DNA from: Oscillibacter ruminantium GH1
Lineage (GTDB): Bacteria; Bacillota; Clostridia; Oscillospirales; Oscillospiraceae
Assembly (NCBI RefSeq): GCF_000307265.1
Contig: NZ_DF158899.1
Location: forward strand, 124,001-188,000
Length of the DNA: 64,000 nucleotides
Direction of reading: 5' to 3'
Shown: positions 42,109-51,227 of the stretch, in pieces
Position numbering within the stretch: position 1 is the first letter of the stretch
Layout of the letters: each line of letters begins with the position of its first letter
The notes under the pieces: generated by a model
What the model saw: the letters and a program-made list of their open reading frames with translations, nothing else
What the model was told of the DNA's origin: nothing
Databases searched by the model: none
Made by a program: the position numbers and the translations under genes

Positions 42109-43569
42109 TTAAAACCAGGCTTTTACCGCCGGATACAGCTTTTCAAACCGTTCATACTGCTCCTGATATTTTGCAGCCAAAAGCGGGTCCGGCTCCACAG
42201 TTTCCGTCACCTGCACGATGGCATCGGCCGCCTCCTCCACAGAAGCGTATTCTCCGCAGGCTACCGCCGCCAGCATGGCGGCGCCCAGACCCGGCCCCTC
42301 TTCCGAGGCCACACGCTCTACCCGCAGATTCAGAATGTTGGCAATCATCTTCCGCCACAGGGCGCTTTTCGCACCGCCGCCGCAGATACGAGTGCTGTCA
42401 AGACGGATTCCCAGCGCTTTTGCCACCTCAAAGGAATCCCGAATGCCAAAGGAAACGCCCTCCATGATCGCCTGCGTCATATCCCGGCGGGTGGTGTCCA
42501 TCGACATGCCGATGAACATGCCCCGGGCTTTCGGGTCGTTATGAGGAGAGCGCTCTCCCATGAGATAAGGCAGGAAAAACGTGGAGTTTTCCCCCAGCCG
42601 CTCTTCCATCCCGGCCTGCTCCGCAGCATAGTCCTTGGTTCCGATGATGGAATCCATCCACCACTGGTTGCAGGATGCCGCAGAGAGCATACAGCCCATC
42701 AGGTGATACTGCCCGTCGGCATGGTCAAAGGCGTGCAGCGCGTTGCGGCTGTCCACCCGGAAGCTGCGGCTGGAGATGAAAATGGTGCCGCTGGTGCCCA
42801 GCGAAACGTTGCACCGTCCCTCCCCCACCGTGCCGGTGCCCACAGCGGCAGCGGCGTTGTCCCCTGCGCCTGCCGCCACGACACAGTTGCATTCAAGACC
42901 CAGCTGCGCGGCCAGAGCAGGTTTTACCGTACCGGTGGGCTGATAGCTTTCAAACAGCGCGGGAAGCCAGCTTTTCTCCACGCCGCACAGCTCCAGCATC
43001 TTCTCCGACCAACATTTGTGCTCCACGTCCAGCAGCAACATGCCGGACGCGTCGGAATAATCCGTGGAGTGTACACCGGTGAGCTGATAGGCGATATAGT
43101 CCTTGGGCAGCATGATTTTTGCGATGCGGGCAAAATTCTCCGGTTCCTTTTCCCGCACCCATAAGAGCTTTGGCGCGGTAAAACCGGCAAAGGCGATGTT
43201 AGCCGTGCAGGCTGAAAGCGTCTCCTTGCCCACTGTGTCGTTGAGCCAAGCGGTCTGCTCCGCCGTTCTTCCGTCGTTCCACAAAATGGCGGGGCGGATC
43301 ACTCGATCTTCCGCGTCCAGCATAACAAGGCCATGCATCTGCCCGCCAAAGCTGATTCCCGCCACCTGCTTTGCATCAAATCCGGTCAAAAGCGCCTTCA
43401 GTCCATCCTGCACGGCGCTCCACCAGTCCTCCGGCCGCTGCTCCGACCAGCCAGAACGGGGGAAGTAGATGGGATATTCCCGGGAGACTACATTGCGGAT
43501 GGTTCCGTCGCCGCCCATTAAGAGCAGCTTGACTGCCGAGGTTCCCAGATCAATTCCGATATAGTCCAT
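42109..43569 (-). CDS. xylB: Xylulokinase-family (FGGY) sugar kinase
   Basis: 486 residues. Begins MDYIGIDLGTSAVKLLLMGG (phosphate-1 loop), with GISFGGQMHGLVML, RPAILWNDGRTAEQT and VAAGAGDNAAAAVGTGTVGE, all typical of XylB. It phosphorylates a ketose, most simply D-xylulose to xylulose 5-phosphate for the pentose phosphate route. Last gene of a ten-gene operon, six bases after the D-lyxose isomerase gene, which would supply D-xylulose. Confidence 0.92.
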   Translation of the reverse strand: MDYIGIDLGTSAVKLLLMGGDGTIRNVVSREYPIYFPRSGWSEQRPEDWWSAVQDGLKALLTGFDAKQVAGISFGGQMHGLVMLDAEDRVIRPAILWNDGRTAEQTAWLNDTVGKETLSACTANIAFAGFTAPKLLWVREKEPENFARIAKIMLPKDYIAYQLTGVHSTDYSDASGMLLLDVEHKCWSEKMLELCGVEKSWLPALFESYQPTGTVKPALAAQLGLECNCVVAAGAGDNAAAAVGTGTVGEGRCNVSLGTSGTIFISSRSFRVDSRNALHAFDHADGQYHLMGCMLSAASCNQWWMDSIIGTKDYAAEQAGMEERLGENSTFFLPYLMGERSPHNDPKARGMFIGMSMDTTRRDMTQAIMEGVSFGIRDSFEVAKALGIRLDSTRICGGGAKSALWRKMIANILNLRVERVASEEGPGLGAAMLAAVACGEYASVEEAADAIVQVTETVEPDPLLAAKYQEQYERFEKLYPAVKAWF

Positions 43570-43575
43570 GCTGTC

Positions 43576-44259
43576 TCAGTCCTTTGCGGGTGGATACTCG
43601 TTGCACAGCAAACGATAGGGAGGCTCGTCCTCCTCAATCTTGGGGAAGCGACCCACCGGCTCGTAAAACCGGTTGTCGGTATTGTCGTCGTTGCACATAG
43701 AGACTTCTCCAATGAGGATGTCGCCTGTGCCCGGAACCGTGTCAAAGTCGTGGTACTGGTGGGGCCAGAGCGTAATGCTCTCGCCGGGCTTCAACTCCAC
43801 GCCGGTACCGGCGGGCACGAGATAGGAGCGTCCATCCCGGTTGACCAGCACGTCCTCCGTGGAACGGCTGCCGTCTCCGGCGTCGTTATAGACGTGGATA
43901 ATCATGGTGCCGCCGCCGCGGTTGATGATGTCCTCGCTCTTATTCCAGTGGAAGTGGCAGGGGAAACGCTGACCCTCCTTGAGCATGATGAGCTTTTCCG
44001 CGTAAACCTTTTTGTATTTCGGGTTGTTCTGGTTTCCGTTGCGCAGGGTGATGAGGGCAAAGCCCACCTTGTCGAAATCCTCCAGCCCGCAGTCCGTGAT
44101 ATCCCAGCCCAGCTGGTTATCGCGGATTTCGTCGTATTCGTGGCTCTTGTCCGCCCAATCGGCGGGAGTCCATTTGCAAAACGGCGGCAGCTCCACGCGG
44201 TGCTCCGCCAGCAGTACTTCCATGTCCCGGATGCACTGATTAATTTTTGAACGCTTCAT
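43576..44259 (-). CDS. D-lyxose ketol-isomerase family protein
   Basis: 227 residues, cupin fold. Metal-binding pattern PCHFHWNKSEDII (His-x-His-x4-Glu) and a late WPHQYHDFD (His), as in D-lyxose isomerases. These interconvert D-lyxose and D-xylulose, and also D-mannose and D-fructose more weakly. The ATG at 44259 has AAGGAG eight bases upstream. It is followed directly by a xylulokinase gene, which supports a pentose pathway. Confidence 0.88.
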   Translation of the reverse strand: MKRSKINQCIRDMEVLLAEHRVELPPFCKWTPADWADKSHEYDEIRDNQLGWDITDCGLEDFDKVGFALITLRNGNQNNPKYKKVYAEKLIMLKEGQRFPCHFHWNKSEDIINRGGGTMIIHVYNDAGDGSRSTEDVLVNRDGRSYLVPAGTGVELKPGESITLWPHQYHDFDTVPGTGDILIGEVSMCNDDNTDNRFYEPVGRFPKIEEDEPPYRLLCNEYPPAKD

Positions 44260-44288
44260 ATTGTTTCTCCTTTTGCCCAAAGGGCGGC

Positions 44289-45308
44289 TCAGATGTGGTC
44301 GATGAAGTTCAGCCGGGCTTGATAGGTCTTGCTCTCCCCGGGTCCGAGGATCGGCGCGGCACAGCCCGGCTCGTCCACCTTCGGACCGTCCAAAAAGACG
44401 TTCATCGGCTCAAGACCCATGACGTACTCTCCCTTGCCCAGCATCTTCCACTGGCAGAAAAACGGCAGGTCCTCTCCGCTGTATCGAACATTCACGCCAA
44501 TGCCCCGCTTCTCGTTGAACAGGGTGTACTGCACCATGCCGTCCGCGTCTTGGCGGAGCTTATGGAAATAGCACCGCTCCGGATACGGATACTGGGGCGC
44601 TTCAATCTGCTGCCAAGAAGACAGGTACTTGGCGGCATTCTCCTCCCGGGGCGCTGTCTCCTCGCTGTCAAGAATCAGCTTGCAGCCCTCTTCCAGCAGA
44701 GGATAGCCGTAATTCAAATGCAACGCGTAAAGCACCTGACGGTTGCCGAATCCGTGGTTCGTGATGGTGTCGGTCAGGAGGATGCTGTCCTCCCCGTGAA
44801 CAAATTCCAGCTTTCTGTGCAGCGTCAGATTCTCGCCGAAAATGCGGGCCTCCCGCATGGTGCCCTCCAGCGTCAGCGTGGGGATTTCTCCCCGGAGACC
44901 CCGGGCATACTTCACATTCTCCGCCGGGGTATTGGCAATTCGGCCATGAAGGCCCAGCTCCTCGCCGTTCTTCGTCTGGGGATTGCCAAAGTGCTGCAAG
45001 CCGCAGGTGGTCAGCATGCCCACAAAGAAATTGCGCAGCCAGCGGGTCCCCTGTGCGTCGTAATACTCCGGGGCCACGATTCCGCAGGGCGCCAGATAGT
45101 TCATGTTCTTGCCCTTATAGCGCACCTGATAGATATCCATGCACCGCCCCGGCAGAACTGTGGCGGAGAGATTGCCGCCATTGTCCACATCCATCACGCG
45201 AACACCATCCTGAAATCCGCCGGAGAGCACGCCCTCCCGCAGGGACATCAGTTGGTTCAGATCGCCGATATACTCCAATTGTTTCTGATAGCTCTGGCCC
45301 ATGGCCAT
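44289..45308 (-). CDS. DUF4432 protein (aldose-1-epimerase-like fold)
   Basis: 339 residues. Galactose-mutarotase-like beta-sandwich of the DUF4432 family: ATVLPGRCMDIYQVRYKGKN, THE conserved GLHGRIANTPAENV and LNYGYPLLEEG. Members lie in sugar-use operons and are thought to be epimerases or mutarotases; none is firmly assigned to my knowledge. Start at 45308 with GGAGG seven bases upstream (a second ATG two codons later is possible). Seventh-to-eighth position of the operon, between the PfkB kinase and the isomerase. Confidence 0.85.
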   Translation of the reverse strand: MAMGQSYQKQLEYIGDLNQLMSLREGVLSGGFQDGVRVMDVDNGGNLSATVLPGRCMDIYQVRYKGKNMNYLAPCGIVAPEYYDAQGTRWLRNFFVGMLTTCGLQHFGNPQTKNGEELGLHGRIANTPAENVKYARGLRGEIPTLTLEGTMREARIFGENLTLHRKLEFVHGEDSILLTDTITNHGFGNRQVLYALHLNYGYPLLEEGCKLILDSEETAPREENAAKYLSSWQQIEAPQYPYPERCYFHKLRQDADGMVQYTLFNEKRGIGVNVRYSGEDLPFFCQWKMLGKGEYVMGLEPMNVFLDGPKVDEPGCAAPILGPGESKTYQARLNFIDHI

Positions 45309-45380
45309 ACTCCTTCCTCCGGCCCTAAGCCGGAAACCGCTGCGTTCCATTCACTCCCGGTATTTTTCCGGGAGATACGT

Positions 45381-46319
45381 TTATGCGTGCGCCGCCAAAA
45401 ATTCCTCAACCTCTGCCAGAGAGGGGGCGCCTTCCATGGGGCCCTGCTTGCGCACGGACATGGCACCCGCCGCATTGGCGAACCGGCCGCACTCGGCAAG
45501 ACTCTTTCCGGCGATCAGCGCCGTCAAAAACGCGCCGCAGAACGTGTCGCCTGCGCCGGTGGGGTCCACCTCTTCCACGGAAAAGCTGGGAACATCCAAA
45601 ATCTGGTCACCGGAGAAGATGCGGCAGCCCTGCTCGCCGTTTTTCAAAACCACGGTTTTCCCCTGACTTGCCCAGATGCCGCAGCCCTCATCGTCGGTAG
45701 CCGCGCCGGTAAACATCATGGCCTCGCCCTTGCTGGGGAAGATCATGCTGGAGCGTTCCAGCACCGGCATGCACAGCGCCTTGATTTCCTCCACACTCAG
45801 CGCCTCGGGCCGAATGTTGGGATCGAAGCAAATCTGCGTATCCGCCGGCAGCTCCCGCACCAAACGGTGGATGGTGTCCGCCGCGCCGTGGCTGACGGAC
45901 ATGGCAAAGCCCGTGATATGGAGCCACTTGGTTCCCTGAAGCTTCTCCAGATGGATGTCCTCGGCGGACATCATCCCCGGCGCATCCTGATGGACGTGAT
46001 AGATAAAATTCCGGCTGCCGTCATGGAAGTAGCACACAAAGGCAACGCCTGTGGCGGCTTCGGGGTGAACGCGCACCATGGAGCAGTCCGCTCCGCTCTC
46101 CTGTAACCGGTTGACGATGCAGCGGCCAAAGCCGTCGTCACCGACCACACCGATCATGGCGCTGTTCGCACCCAGCTTGGCCGCGGCATTCAGCATAATG
46201 CCGGAATCACCGCTGGGATAGGGGCCGGTAAAATCCGCCGCAGTGTCCAAAGGCTTATCCAGCTCCTTGCGCATGACCTCGCACAGCAGCGCGCCGATGG
46301 AAACGATATCGTATGCCAT
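45381..46319 (-). CDS. PfkB-family carbohydrate kinase
   Basis: 312 residues, ribokinase fold. Substrate-binding GPYPSGDSGIMLNAAAKLGA, and the anion-hole and base motif DPTGAGDTFCGAFLTA at the C-terminus. Related to fructokinase, 2-keto-3-deoxygluconate kinase and tagatose/fructose-phosphate kinases; the sugar cannot be told. Start at 46319 (MAYDIVSIGALL), 22 bases after the YjbQ gene stop. In the operon it is the second sugar kinase, besides xylB. Confidence 0.9.
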   Translation of the reverse strand: MAYDIVSIGALLCEVMRKELDKPLDTAADFTGPYPSGDSGIMLNAAAKLGANSAMIGVVGDDGFGRCIVNRLQESGADCSMVRVHPEAATGVAFVCYFHDGSRNFIYHVHQDAPGMMSAEDIHLEKLQGTKWLHITGFAMSVSHGAADTIHRLVRELPADTQICFDPNIRPEALSVEEIKALCMPVLERSSMIFPSKGEAMMFTGAATDDEGCGIWASQGKTVVLKNGEQGCRIFSGDQILDVPSFSVEEVDPTGAGDTFCGAFLTALIAGKSLAECGRFANAAGAMSVRKQGPMEGAPSLAEVEEFLAAHA

Positions 46320-46341
46320 ATTCAGTCCCTTTCCTTTCCAA

Positions 46342-46770
46342 TCATTCGCCGATAATGTCCACGAAAACCTTCCGAGCCTGCGGCCCGTCAAATTCCATGA
46401 ACACGATCTCCTGCGCCTCGCCCATGCAGGCCTTTCCGTTCACCAAAGACAGCGTGGTGCTGTTTCCCACCAGAATGGAGCGAAGATGGCCGTAAGCATT
46501 GGCGCTGGTGCGGCCATAGGTGGGCAGGAAGTGGGCGTGAGAATACTCCGCGTCGTCGTCCACCAGCCGGTGGAGCAGAACGTTTAAGTCGCTTAAAATG
46601 CAGTCCAGCGGCTCTGTGACGATAATTCCGCAGTTGGTGTGCGCCGTCACCACGGAGACAATGCCGTTTTGCACGCCGGACTCCGCAATAAACGCCTTGA
46701 CCGTGTCACCGATATAGGTGGTGTAATACTCGTCCTCCGTCGTGACGAAAAATTCATAGTGCTTTACCAT
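46342..46770 (-). CDS. YjbQ-family (UPF0047) protein
   Basis: 142 residues. YjbQ fold with SVVTAHTNCGIIVTEPLD, YSHAHFLPTYGRTSANAYGH and VNGKACMGEAQEIVFMEFDG. Described as secondary thiamine-phosphate synthase by suppressor work, but its true role is uncertain; clustered His suggest metal binding. Its ATG shares one base with the stop of the amidohydrolase gene (TAATG), so the two are coupled. Its placement in a sugar operon suggests action on a sugar-derived acid or lactone (inference). Confidence 0.88.
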   Translation of the reverse strand: MVKHYEFFVTTEDEYYTTYIGDTVKAFIAESGVQNGIVSVVTAHTNCGIIVTEPLDCILSDLNVLLHRLVDDDAEYSHAHFLPTYGRTSANAYGHLRSILVGNSTTLSLVNGKACMGEAQEIVFMEFDGPQARKVFVDIIGE

Positions 46771-47624
46771 TACGCTTCCTCCAGTCCCAAAAAGCTCGCC
46801 GCGTTGCCGCCCAGAACCAGCTCCCGCTGGTGGGGGCGCAGAGTCAGGGAATCCACTGCCTTGCGCATCCGCTTTTGCTCGATGCGGGGGTAGGTGGAGC
46901 CAAAGAGCACCTTGTCAAACAGCATCCGGTCGATCCAGTATTCGCCCAAGTCGGTTTTAAACGTGTGTTCAAAGAACTGAACCGGAGAGTCGAAATACAG
47001 CAGGGCGGTGTCAGCATACAGATTCGGATATTTCAGAACCAGCATGGCCGTCTCCCGCACCCACGGCCAGCCAAAGTGGCCCATGCACATTTTCAGGTCC
47101 GGGTGAGCGATGGCCACATCCTCCAGCAGCAGCGGATTGCCGTACCGGGACGGGCTGTCCTTCACCCAAGTCATGCCGGACTCAAAGAGAATCGGCTTGT
47201 TGTACTTCTCACAGATCGCGTAAAGCGGCTCCATCATGGCGTCGTTGGGCATAAAGCGCTGGATCGCGGGACTGAGCTTCAGGCCGGAGAGCTTCAGCTC
47301 TCCAAACGCCTTTTCCAGAACCTGCGCCGCATCCTTGCGCCAAGGGTCCACGCTGGCAAAGCCGATCAGCCGATCCGGGCACAGATCCACCAGCTTGCGA
47401 ACCTCCTCGTTGGAGACGATGGTATCACCCGCACGAGTGGTCACGTCCTCCGCGGAGATTACGGATTTATCAATCCCCGCCGCATTCATCTGGAGCACGA
47501 AAAGGCTCAGTGGCCAAACGTGCTGCTTATACAAAAAATACTGTTCCCGGCGGAACTCCACCCGCTTGGGGTCCTCGCAAATCTCTTCCAGAAAGCCGGG
47601 GAACGCGTGCATATCGATTACCAA
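46770..47624 (-). CDS. Amidohydrolase-fold (COG2159-type) metal hydrolase or decarboxylase, TTG start
   Basis: 284 residues. TIM-barrel metal hydrolase with VIDMHAFPG at the start (a His-x-His-like first ligand that here is only Met-His), RLIGFASVDPWRKDAA, GLKLSPAIQRFMPND, MCMGHFGWPWVRE and LFGSTYPRIEQKRMRKAV. Relatives are lactonases, decarboxylases and amidases. Start: TTG at 47624, eight bases after GGGAGG (47638-47633); the nearest ATG is four codons later. The first strand lacks the full HxH pair, so metal content may be unusual. Confidence 0.82.
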   Translation of the reverse strand: MVIDMHAFPGFLEEICEDPKRVEFRREQYFLYKQHVWPLSLFVLQMNAAGIDKSVISAEDVTTRAGDTIVSNEEVRKLVDLCPDRLIGFASVDPWRKDAAQVLEKAFGELKLSGLKLSPAIQRFMPNDAMMEPLYAICEKYNKPILFESGMTWVKDSPSRYGNPLLLEDVAIAHPDLKMCMGHFGWPWVRETAMLVLKYPNLYADTALLYFDSPVQFFEHTFKTDLGEYWIDRMLFDKVLFGSTYPRIEQKRMRKAVDSLTLRPHQRELVLGGNAASFLGLEEA

Positions 47625-47666
47625 AATGATTTCCTCCCATCTATTTTTCCGGGTTTCACACACGCA

Positions 47667-48962
47667 TCAGCGTGTGGCGTGGATATAATCCTCTGCGAAC
47701 GTTACAACGCAGTCCTTCACCAGTTCCCGCGCATCCATGGGGAGCTGTCCGTCCCGGACCTTGGGGTATTGCAGGGGCATATATTGGTGCAGCATGCTCA
47801 GGGGAATTTCCACCTTCTGCATCCCTGCGATCAACTGATCCATCGCCGCTTTCACCTCGGCGTCGGTCAGGTAATATCGAATTCGGTCGGAGAAGCTGAA
47901 TCTGCGCTTCACGGCCTGCTGCAATTCGTCGCCGTGATAATACTTCTTCCAATTCTCCGGGTGCTCCAGCATCACGCGTTCCAGCGTATCTGCAAAATAA
48001 GCGCGCTGCCCCTCGGGCAGCAGGACACGTTCCATCATGTCCAGAGCAAACAGGCCCTCTCTCAGGCCAAAGGTCAATGCAGGGCCAACTTTTAAAATGG
48101 CAATGCCATCCTCCACCATCTCGCGCAGCGCCTCGGCGGGCTGATAGTCGGTGGAGTGGCCCTCCAGAACAATGCCGTCCAGCTTTTTCGCGGCAGCGGT
48201 CAGTTCCTTGGCCTTGGCGCGGTTATAGCGGAAAAAGTCCGCGTCCCCGAACTCCACGCCGGGCTGCACCACCACGCCGATTACATTTTCAAACCCGTCG
48301 GCATAACCCGCCGCGGCAAACGCCTTGCGGTAGGTTTCCACAGTTTTATTGAGCGCCGCAGGATCGGTGACGGCGATAGAGCTTTCCGCCTCCTGTGCGC
48401 CGCCGGGAATGGGCACTTCGCTGCCCACGATATACACGGGCCGCACCTCATCTGGATTTTGTGCCCGCAGTGTCTGATACGCCTCCTCGCAGGCGGCATA
48501 CAGCCGCGCGCCCCGGCGGGCAATTGTCTCGTCCGTCAGCGGTTCATTCCGGGGGTCGTCCGCCACGCGCATACTGGTATCCAGATGGATCTTTTTAAAG
48601 CCCGCCAACACAAACAGGCGCACCAGTTCCTCCGCCTTGTCCATCGCCTGTGCCTCGGGTTCGTTCTGCCATGTGAGCGGTCCCAGATGGTCGCCGCCCA
48701 GAATGATATTTTCACGGGGGTAGCCGATACGGTCCGCAATCTCACAGACAAAATCCCGGAAATCAACGGGGCGCATCCCGGTATAGCCGCCAAACTGATT
48801 GACTTGGTTCGCGGTAGCCTCTACCAGAACCACCTGATGGTCCCGCAGGGCACGCTGCATGCACGCTTCGATCACCAGTTCGTTCGCCGTGCAATAGCTC
48901 CCAATGCCGCAAACCTCGCCCTGCTTCCGCCGGGCCACCATATCGCGCAAATAATCTTTCAT
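47667..48962 (-). CDS. GatZ/KbaZ-family D-tagatose-bisphosphate aldolase-type protein
   Basis: 431 residues. Typical segments: GIGSYCTANELVIEACMQRA, LVEATANQVNQFGGYTGM, ILGGDHLGPLTWQ, KKIHLDTSMRVADD, LEGHSTDYQPAEAL. Classically the non-catalytic partner of the class II aldolase GatY/KbaY; some family members act alone as ketose-phosphate 4-epimerases (from memory). No GatY/KbaY gene is in the window, so an independent epimerase or other lyase is more likely here. It stands between the binding-protein gene and the amidohydrolase gene. Confidence 0.88.
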   Translation of the reverse strand: MKDYLRDMVARRKQGEVCGIGSYCTANELVIEACMQRALRDHQVVLVEATANQVNQFGGYTGMRPVDFRDFVCEIADRIGYPRENIILGGDHLGPLTWQNEPEAQAMDKAEELVRLFVLAGFKKIHLDTSMRVADDPRNEPLTDETIARRGARLYAACEEAYQTLRAQNPDEVRPVYIVGSEVPIPGGAQEAESSIAVTDPAALNKTVETYRKAFAAAGYADGFENVIGVVVQPGVEFGDADFFRYNRAKAKELTAAAKKLDGIVLEGHSTDYQPAEALREMVEDGIAILKVGPALTFGLREGLFALDMMERVLLPEGQRAYFADTLERVMLEHPENWKKYYHGDELQQAVKRRFSFSDRIRYYLTDAEVKAAMDQLIAGMQKVEIPLSMLHQYMPLQYPKVRDGQLPMDARELVKDCVVTFAEDYIHATR

Positions 48963-49000
48963 TTCATGGCTCCTTTTTTGTTTCGTCGTTGAAAAAGGGA

Positions 49001-49043
49001 AGCCGCTGAGGAACGAATAGTTTTTCGATCATCCTCAGCGGCT
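49001..49043 (-). terminator. Intra-operon hairpin after the binding-protein gene
   Basis: AGCCGCTGAGGA (49001-49012) with its complement (49032-49043), extended by AAGGGAA/TTCCCTT; T-rich at 48995-48991 on the minus strand. It probably ends or stabilises the transporter mRNA and lowers expression of the downstream enzymes. Confidence 0.65.
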
Positions 49044-49148
49044 CATTTTCCCTTATTAGAGCGATTTTCAAGCAGCCGCCCGTCGTTCTGCCGCCGCCGG
49101 AAAATCCGCTCTAGTTATGAATCCTAGATGTCGCTGTTTTGCAGCTGC

Positions 49149-50135
49149 TTACCGGAAATCAGCCACGTTGTCCTTGTTGACAACGCTGGCGCCGGTGTCC
49201 ACATCAGTCTCGCCGATGTCGCCGCCGGTAACGGCATTGTAAGCGGCATAGACAGCGCCGTAACCCATGTTATACGGATTCTGAGCCATCACGCAGTACA
49301 AAGAGCCGTTCTCAACCATGTCCATGGTCGTGTCGGAAGCGTCGAAGCCGACGGCCACGCCATTCCAGTTGGGGTTGGCGGCGGCAGCGTTGCCCACGCC
49401 GACAGCGCCGGGCTCGTTGTTGCCATAGACGCCCACAACGCCCTGAGAGATGAAGTTCTCAGCAGCAGCCTGAGACGCGGCAACCTCAGAGTTGCCATAC
49501 TGGGTCTCCAGCAGGTTGAACTCAGTGCCCTCGAACGCGTCGCGGAAGCCCTGCTCACGATCAACGGAAGTCTGGGTGGCGTTGGAGAAAGCAACGATGC
49601 CGATATCGCCGGAGGTGATGCCCTTCTCCTTCAGACCGGCCAGCATCTGCTCGCCAGCCTGCTTAGCAGCGGCATAGTTGTCGGTGGTGAACTTTGCCAC
49701 AGCGTCGAAGTTGGCGGTGGAGTCGGCATAGACGATCTTGATGCCGGCGTCAGCCGCGCTCTGCAGAGTGGAGACAATCGCGTCGGGATCCACAGCGGCA
49801 ACAACCAAACCGTCGCACTGAGCAGCAACAGCATTGTTCAGCATTTCGATCTGCAGTGCGGTGTCCTTCTTGTCGGGAGCCATCCACTGATACTTAATGC
49901 CGAGTTCAGCTGCGGCGGCCTGAGCGCCCTTGTCCACGTTGACCCAGTGGTTGTCCAAACCGTCCATGGTAACCAGAATGATGCTCACATCCTGTGCGGC
50001 GGTGGAGCCTGCGGCGGAGCCGGATGCAGAGCCGGAAGCGGCGGAACCGCTGCTGGCAGAGCCGGTGCTGCCGCACCCAAAGAGCGCGGTGGACATTGCA
50101 AGAGCCATTGCGAGAGCCAATACTTTCTTTTTCAT
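49149..50135 (-). CDS. Sugar ABC importer substrate-binding lipoprotein (RbsB class)
   Basis: 328 residues. Lipoprotein signal with lipobox LFGC (Cys21), a low-complexity Gly/Ser/Ala linker (22-47), then a type-1 periplasmic-binding fold (VSIILVTMDGLDNHWVNVDK; CDGLVVAAVDPDAIVSTL; GVYGNNEPGAVGVGNAA; GFDASDTTMDMVENGSLY). The class binds pentoses, hexoses or polyols. It follows the permease gene by 80 bases and is separated from the enzymes by a hairpin. Confidence 0.92.
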   Translation of the reverse strand: MKKKVLALAMALAMSTALFGCGSTGSASSGSAASGSASGSAAGSTAAQDVSIILVTMDGLDNHWVNVDKGAQAAAAELGIKYQWMAPDKKDTALQIEMLNNAVAAQCDGLVVAAVDPDAIVSTLQSAADAGIKIVYADSTANFDAVAKFTTDNYAAAKQAGEQMLAGLKEKGITSGDIGIVAFSNATQTSVDREQGFRDAFEGTEFNLLETQYGNSEVAASQAAAENFISQGVVGVYGNNEPGAVGVGNAAAANPNWNGVAVGFDASDTTMDMVENGSLYCVMAQNPYNMGYGAVYAAYNAVTGGDIGETDVDTGASVVNKDNVADFR

Positions 50136-50215
50136 GATTCTTCTCCTTGTTATTTTTTTGGACCGATATTTCAGTCCTTATATCAAAGCCCTTCGGGCTT
50201 TAATATCCACTGTTT

Positions 50216-51214
50216 TTACGCTTTTTTGATCTTCTTTCTGCTGCTGCGGGCCACCACGTCCATCATAACCGCCAGAATGACGATGATACCGATGATGATA
50301 TTCCGCAGCGCCACAGGAGCGCCCACAAACTGCAAACCATTTTGCAGGATACCCCAGATTCCGGCGCCGGCGATCACGCCCGCCAGAATGCCGGTGCCGC
50401 CCAGTGTGGAGATGCCACCGATGACGCATGCCGCCACTGCGTACATTTCGTATGTGCCACCGGCATCCATGGTGCCCATACCGGCGGAAGCCAGCAGGAT
50501 CAGACCCGTGACGCAGGCGCAGAAAGCACTTACAACGTAGGTGATCAGGATGGTGCGGTATTCATTGATACCGGACAGACGCGCGGCATCCAGATTGCTG
50601 CCCACCGCGTAGATGTGGCGGCCGGTACGAGTCTTGCTCAGCAGGAAGTTGAACACCACCCACAAAATCACTGCGATCCACACCGCGCTGTACAGCTTGG
50701 CAAACTCGCCGTAATAAAACAGATCGCGGAAGGCCTGTGCATCGTTGCCGATGAAGTCGGTATTATGGTTGTTGTTCACCAGCTGCGCGAGTCCGCGTGC
50801 CAAAGTCATGGTGCCAAGCGTGGCGATAAAAGAGGGCAGCTTCATCTTTGCCACCAGCGTGCCGTTGACAAAACCGACCAGCAGCGCCAGAAGAACGGTC
50901 AAAAGACAGGCCAAAACCGGATTCACGCCCTTGGTCATCATAGTACCGGCAGTCATGCAGGACATACCCACCACAGAGCCGATGGAAAGGTCGATGTTAC
51001 CGGTAATCAGCACATAGCCCTGACCGATGCCGATGATCAGCGTGGGCGCGATCTGGCGGAGCAGGTTCTGGATGTTGTTGCCGGAACGGAACGAGGGACT
51101 GGCCACGGCAAAGACCACAAACAGAATCAAAAATCCGATCACCGCGGTTACCACCGAGCGGACACCGCGGGCGGACAGGGCTTGATTCAGCCGATTTGAC
51201 TTCTTTTCATTCAT
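50216..51214 (-). CDS. Sugar ABC importer permease (RbsC class)
   Basis: 332 residues, eight to ten membrane helices. Signatures LIIGIGQGYVLITGNIDLSI, GSVVGMSCMTAGTM, SFIATLGTMTLARGLA and RTGRHIYAVGSNLDAARLSG. It pairs with the RbsA-class ATPase encoded just upstream. The ATG at 51214 has AAGGAG nine bases upstream. In the model below it might also bind the ATPase-dead RbsA homologue encoded at 40573. Confidence 0.93.
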   Translation of the reverse strand: MNEKKSNRLNQALSARGVRSVVTAVIGFLILFVVFAVASPSFRSGNNIQNLLRQIAPTLIIGIGQGYVLITGNIDLSIGSVVGMSCMTAGTMMTKGVNPVLACLLTVLLALLVGFVNGTLVAKMKLPSFIATLGTMTLARGLAQLVNNNHNTDFIGNDAQAFRDLFYYGEFAKLYSAVWIAVILWVVFNFLLSKTRTGRHIYAVGSNLDAARLSGINEYRTILITYVVSAFCACVTGLILLASAGMGTMDAGGTYEMYAVAACVIGGISTLGGTGILAGVIAGAGIWGILQNGLQFVGAPVALRNIIIGIIVILAVMMDVVARSSRKKIKKA

Positions 51215-51227
51215 TGTGTATTGCTCC

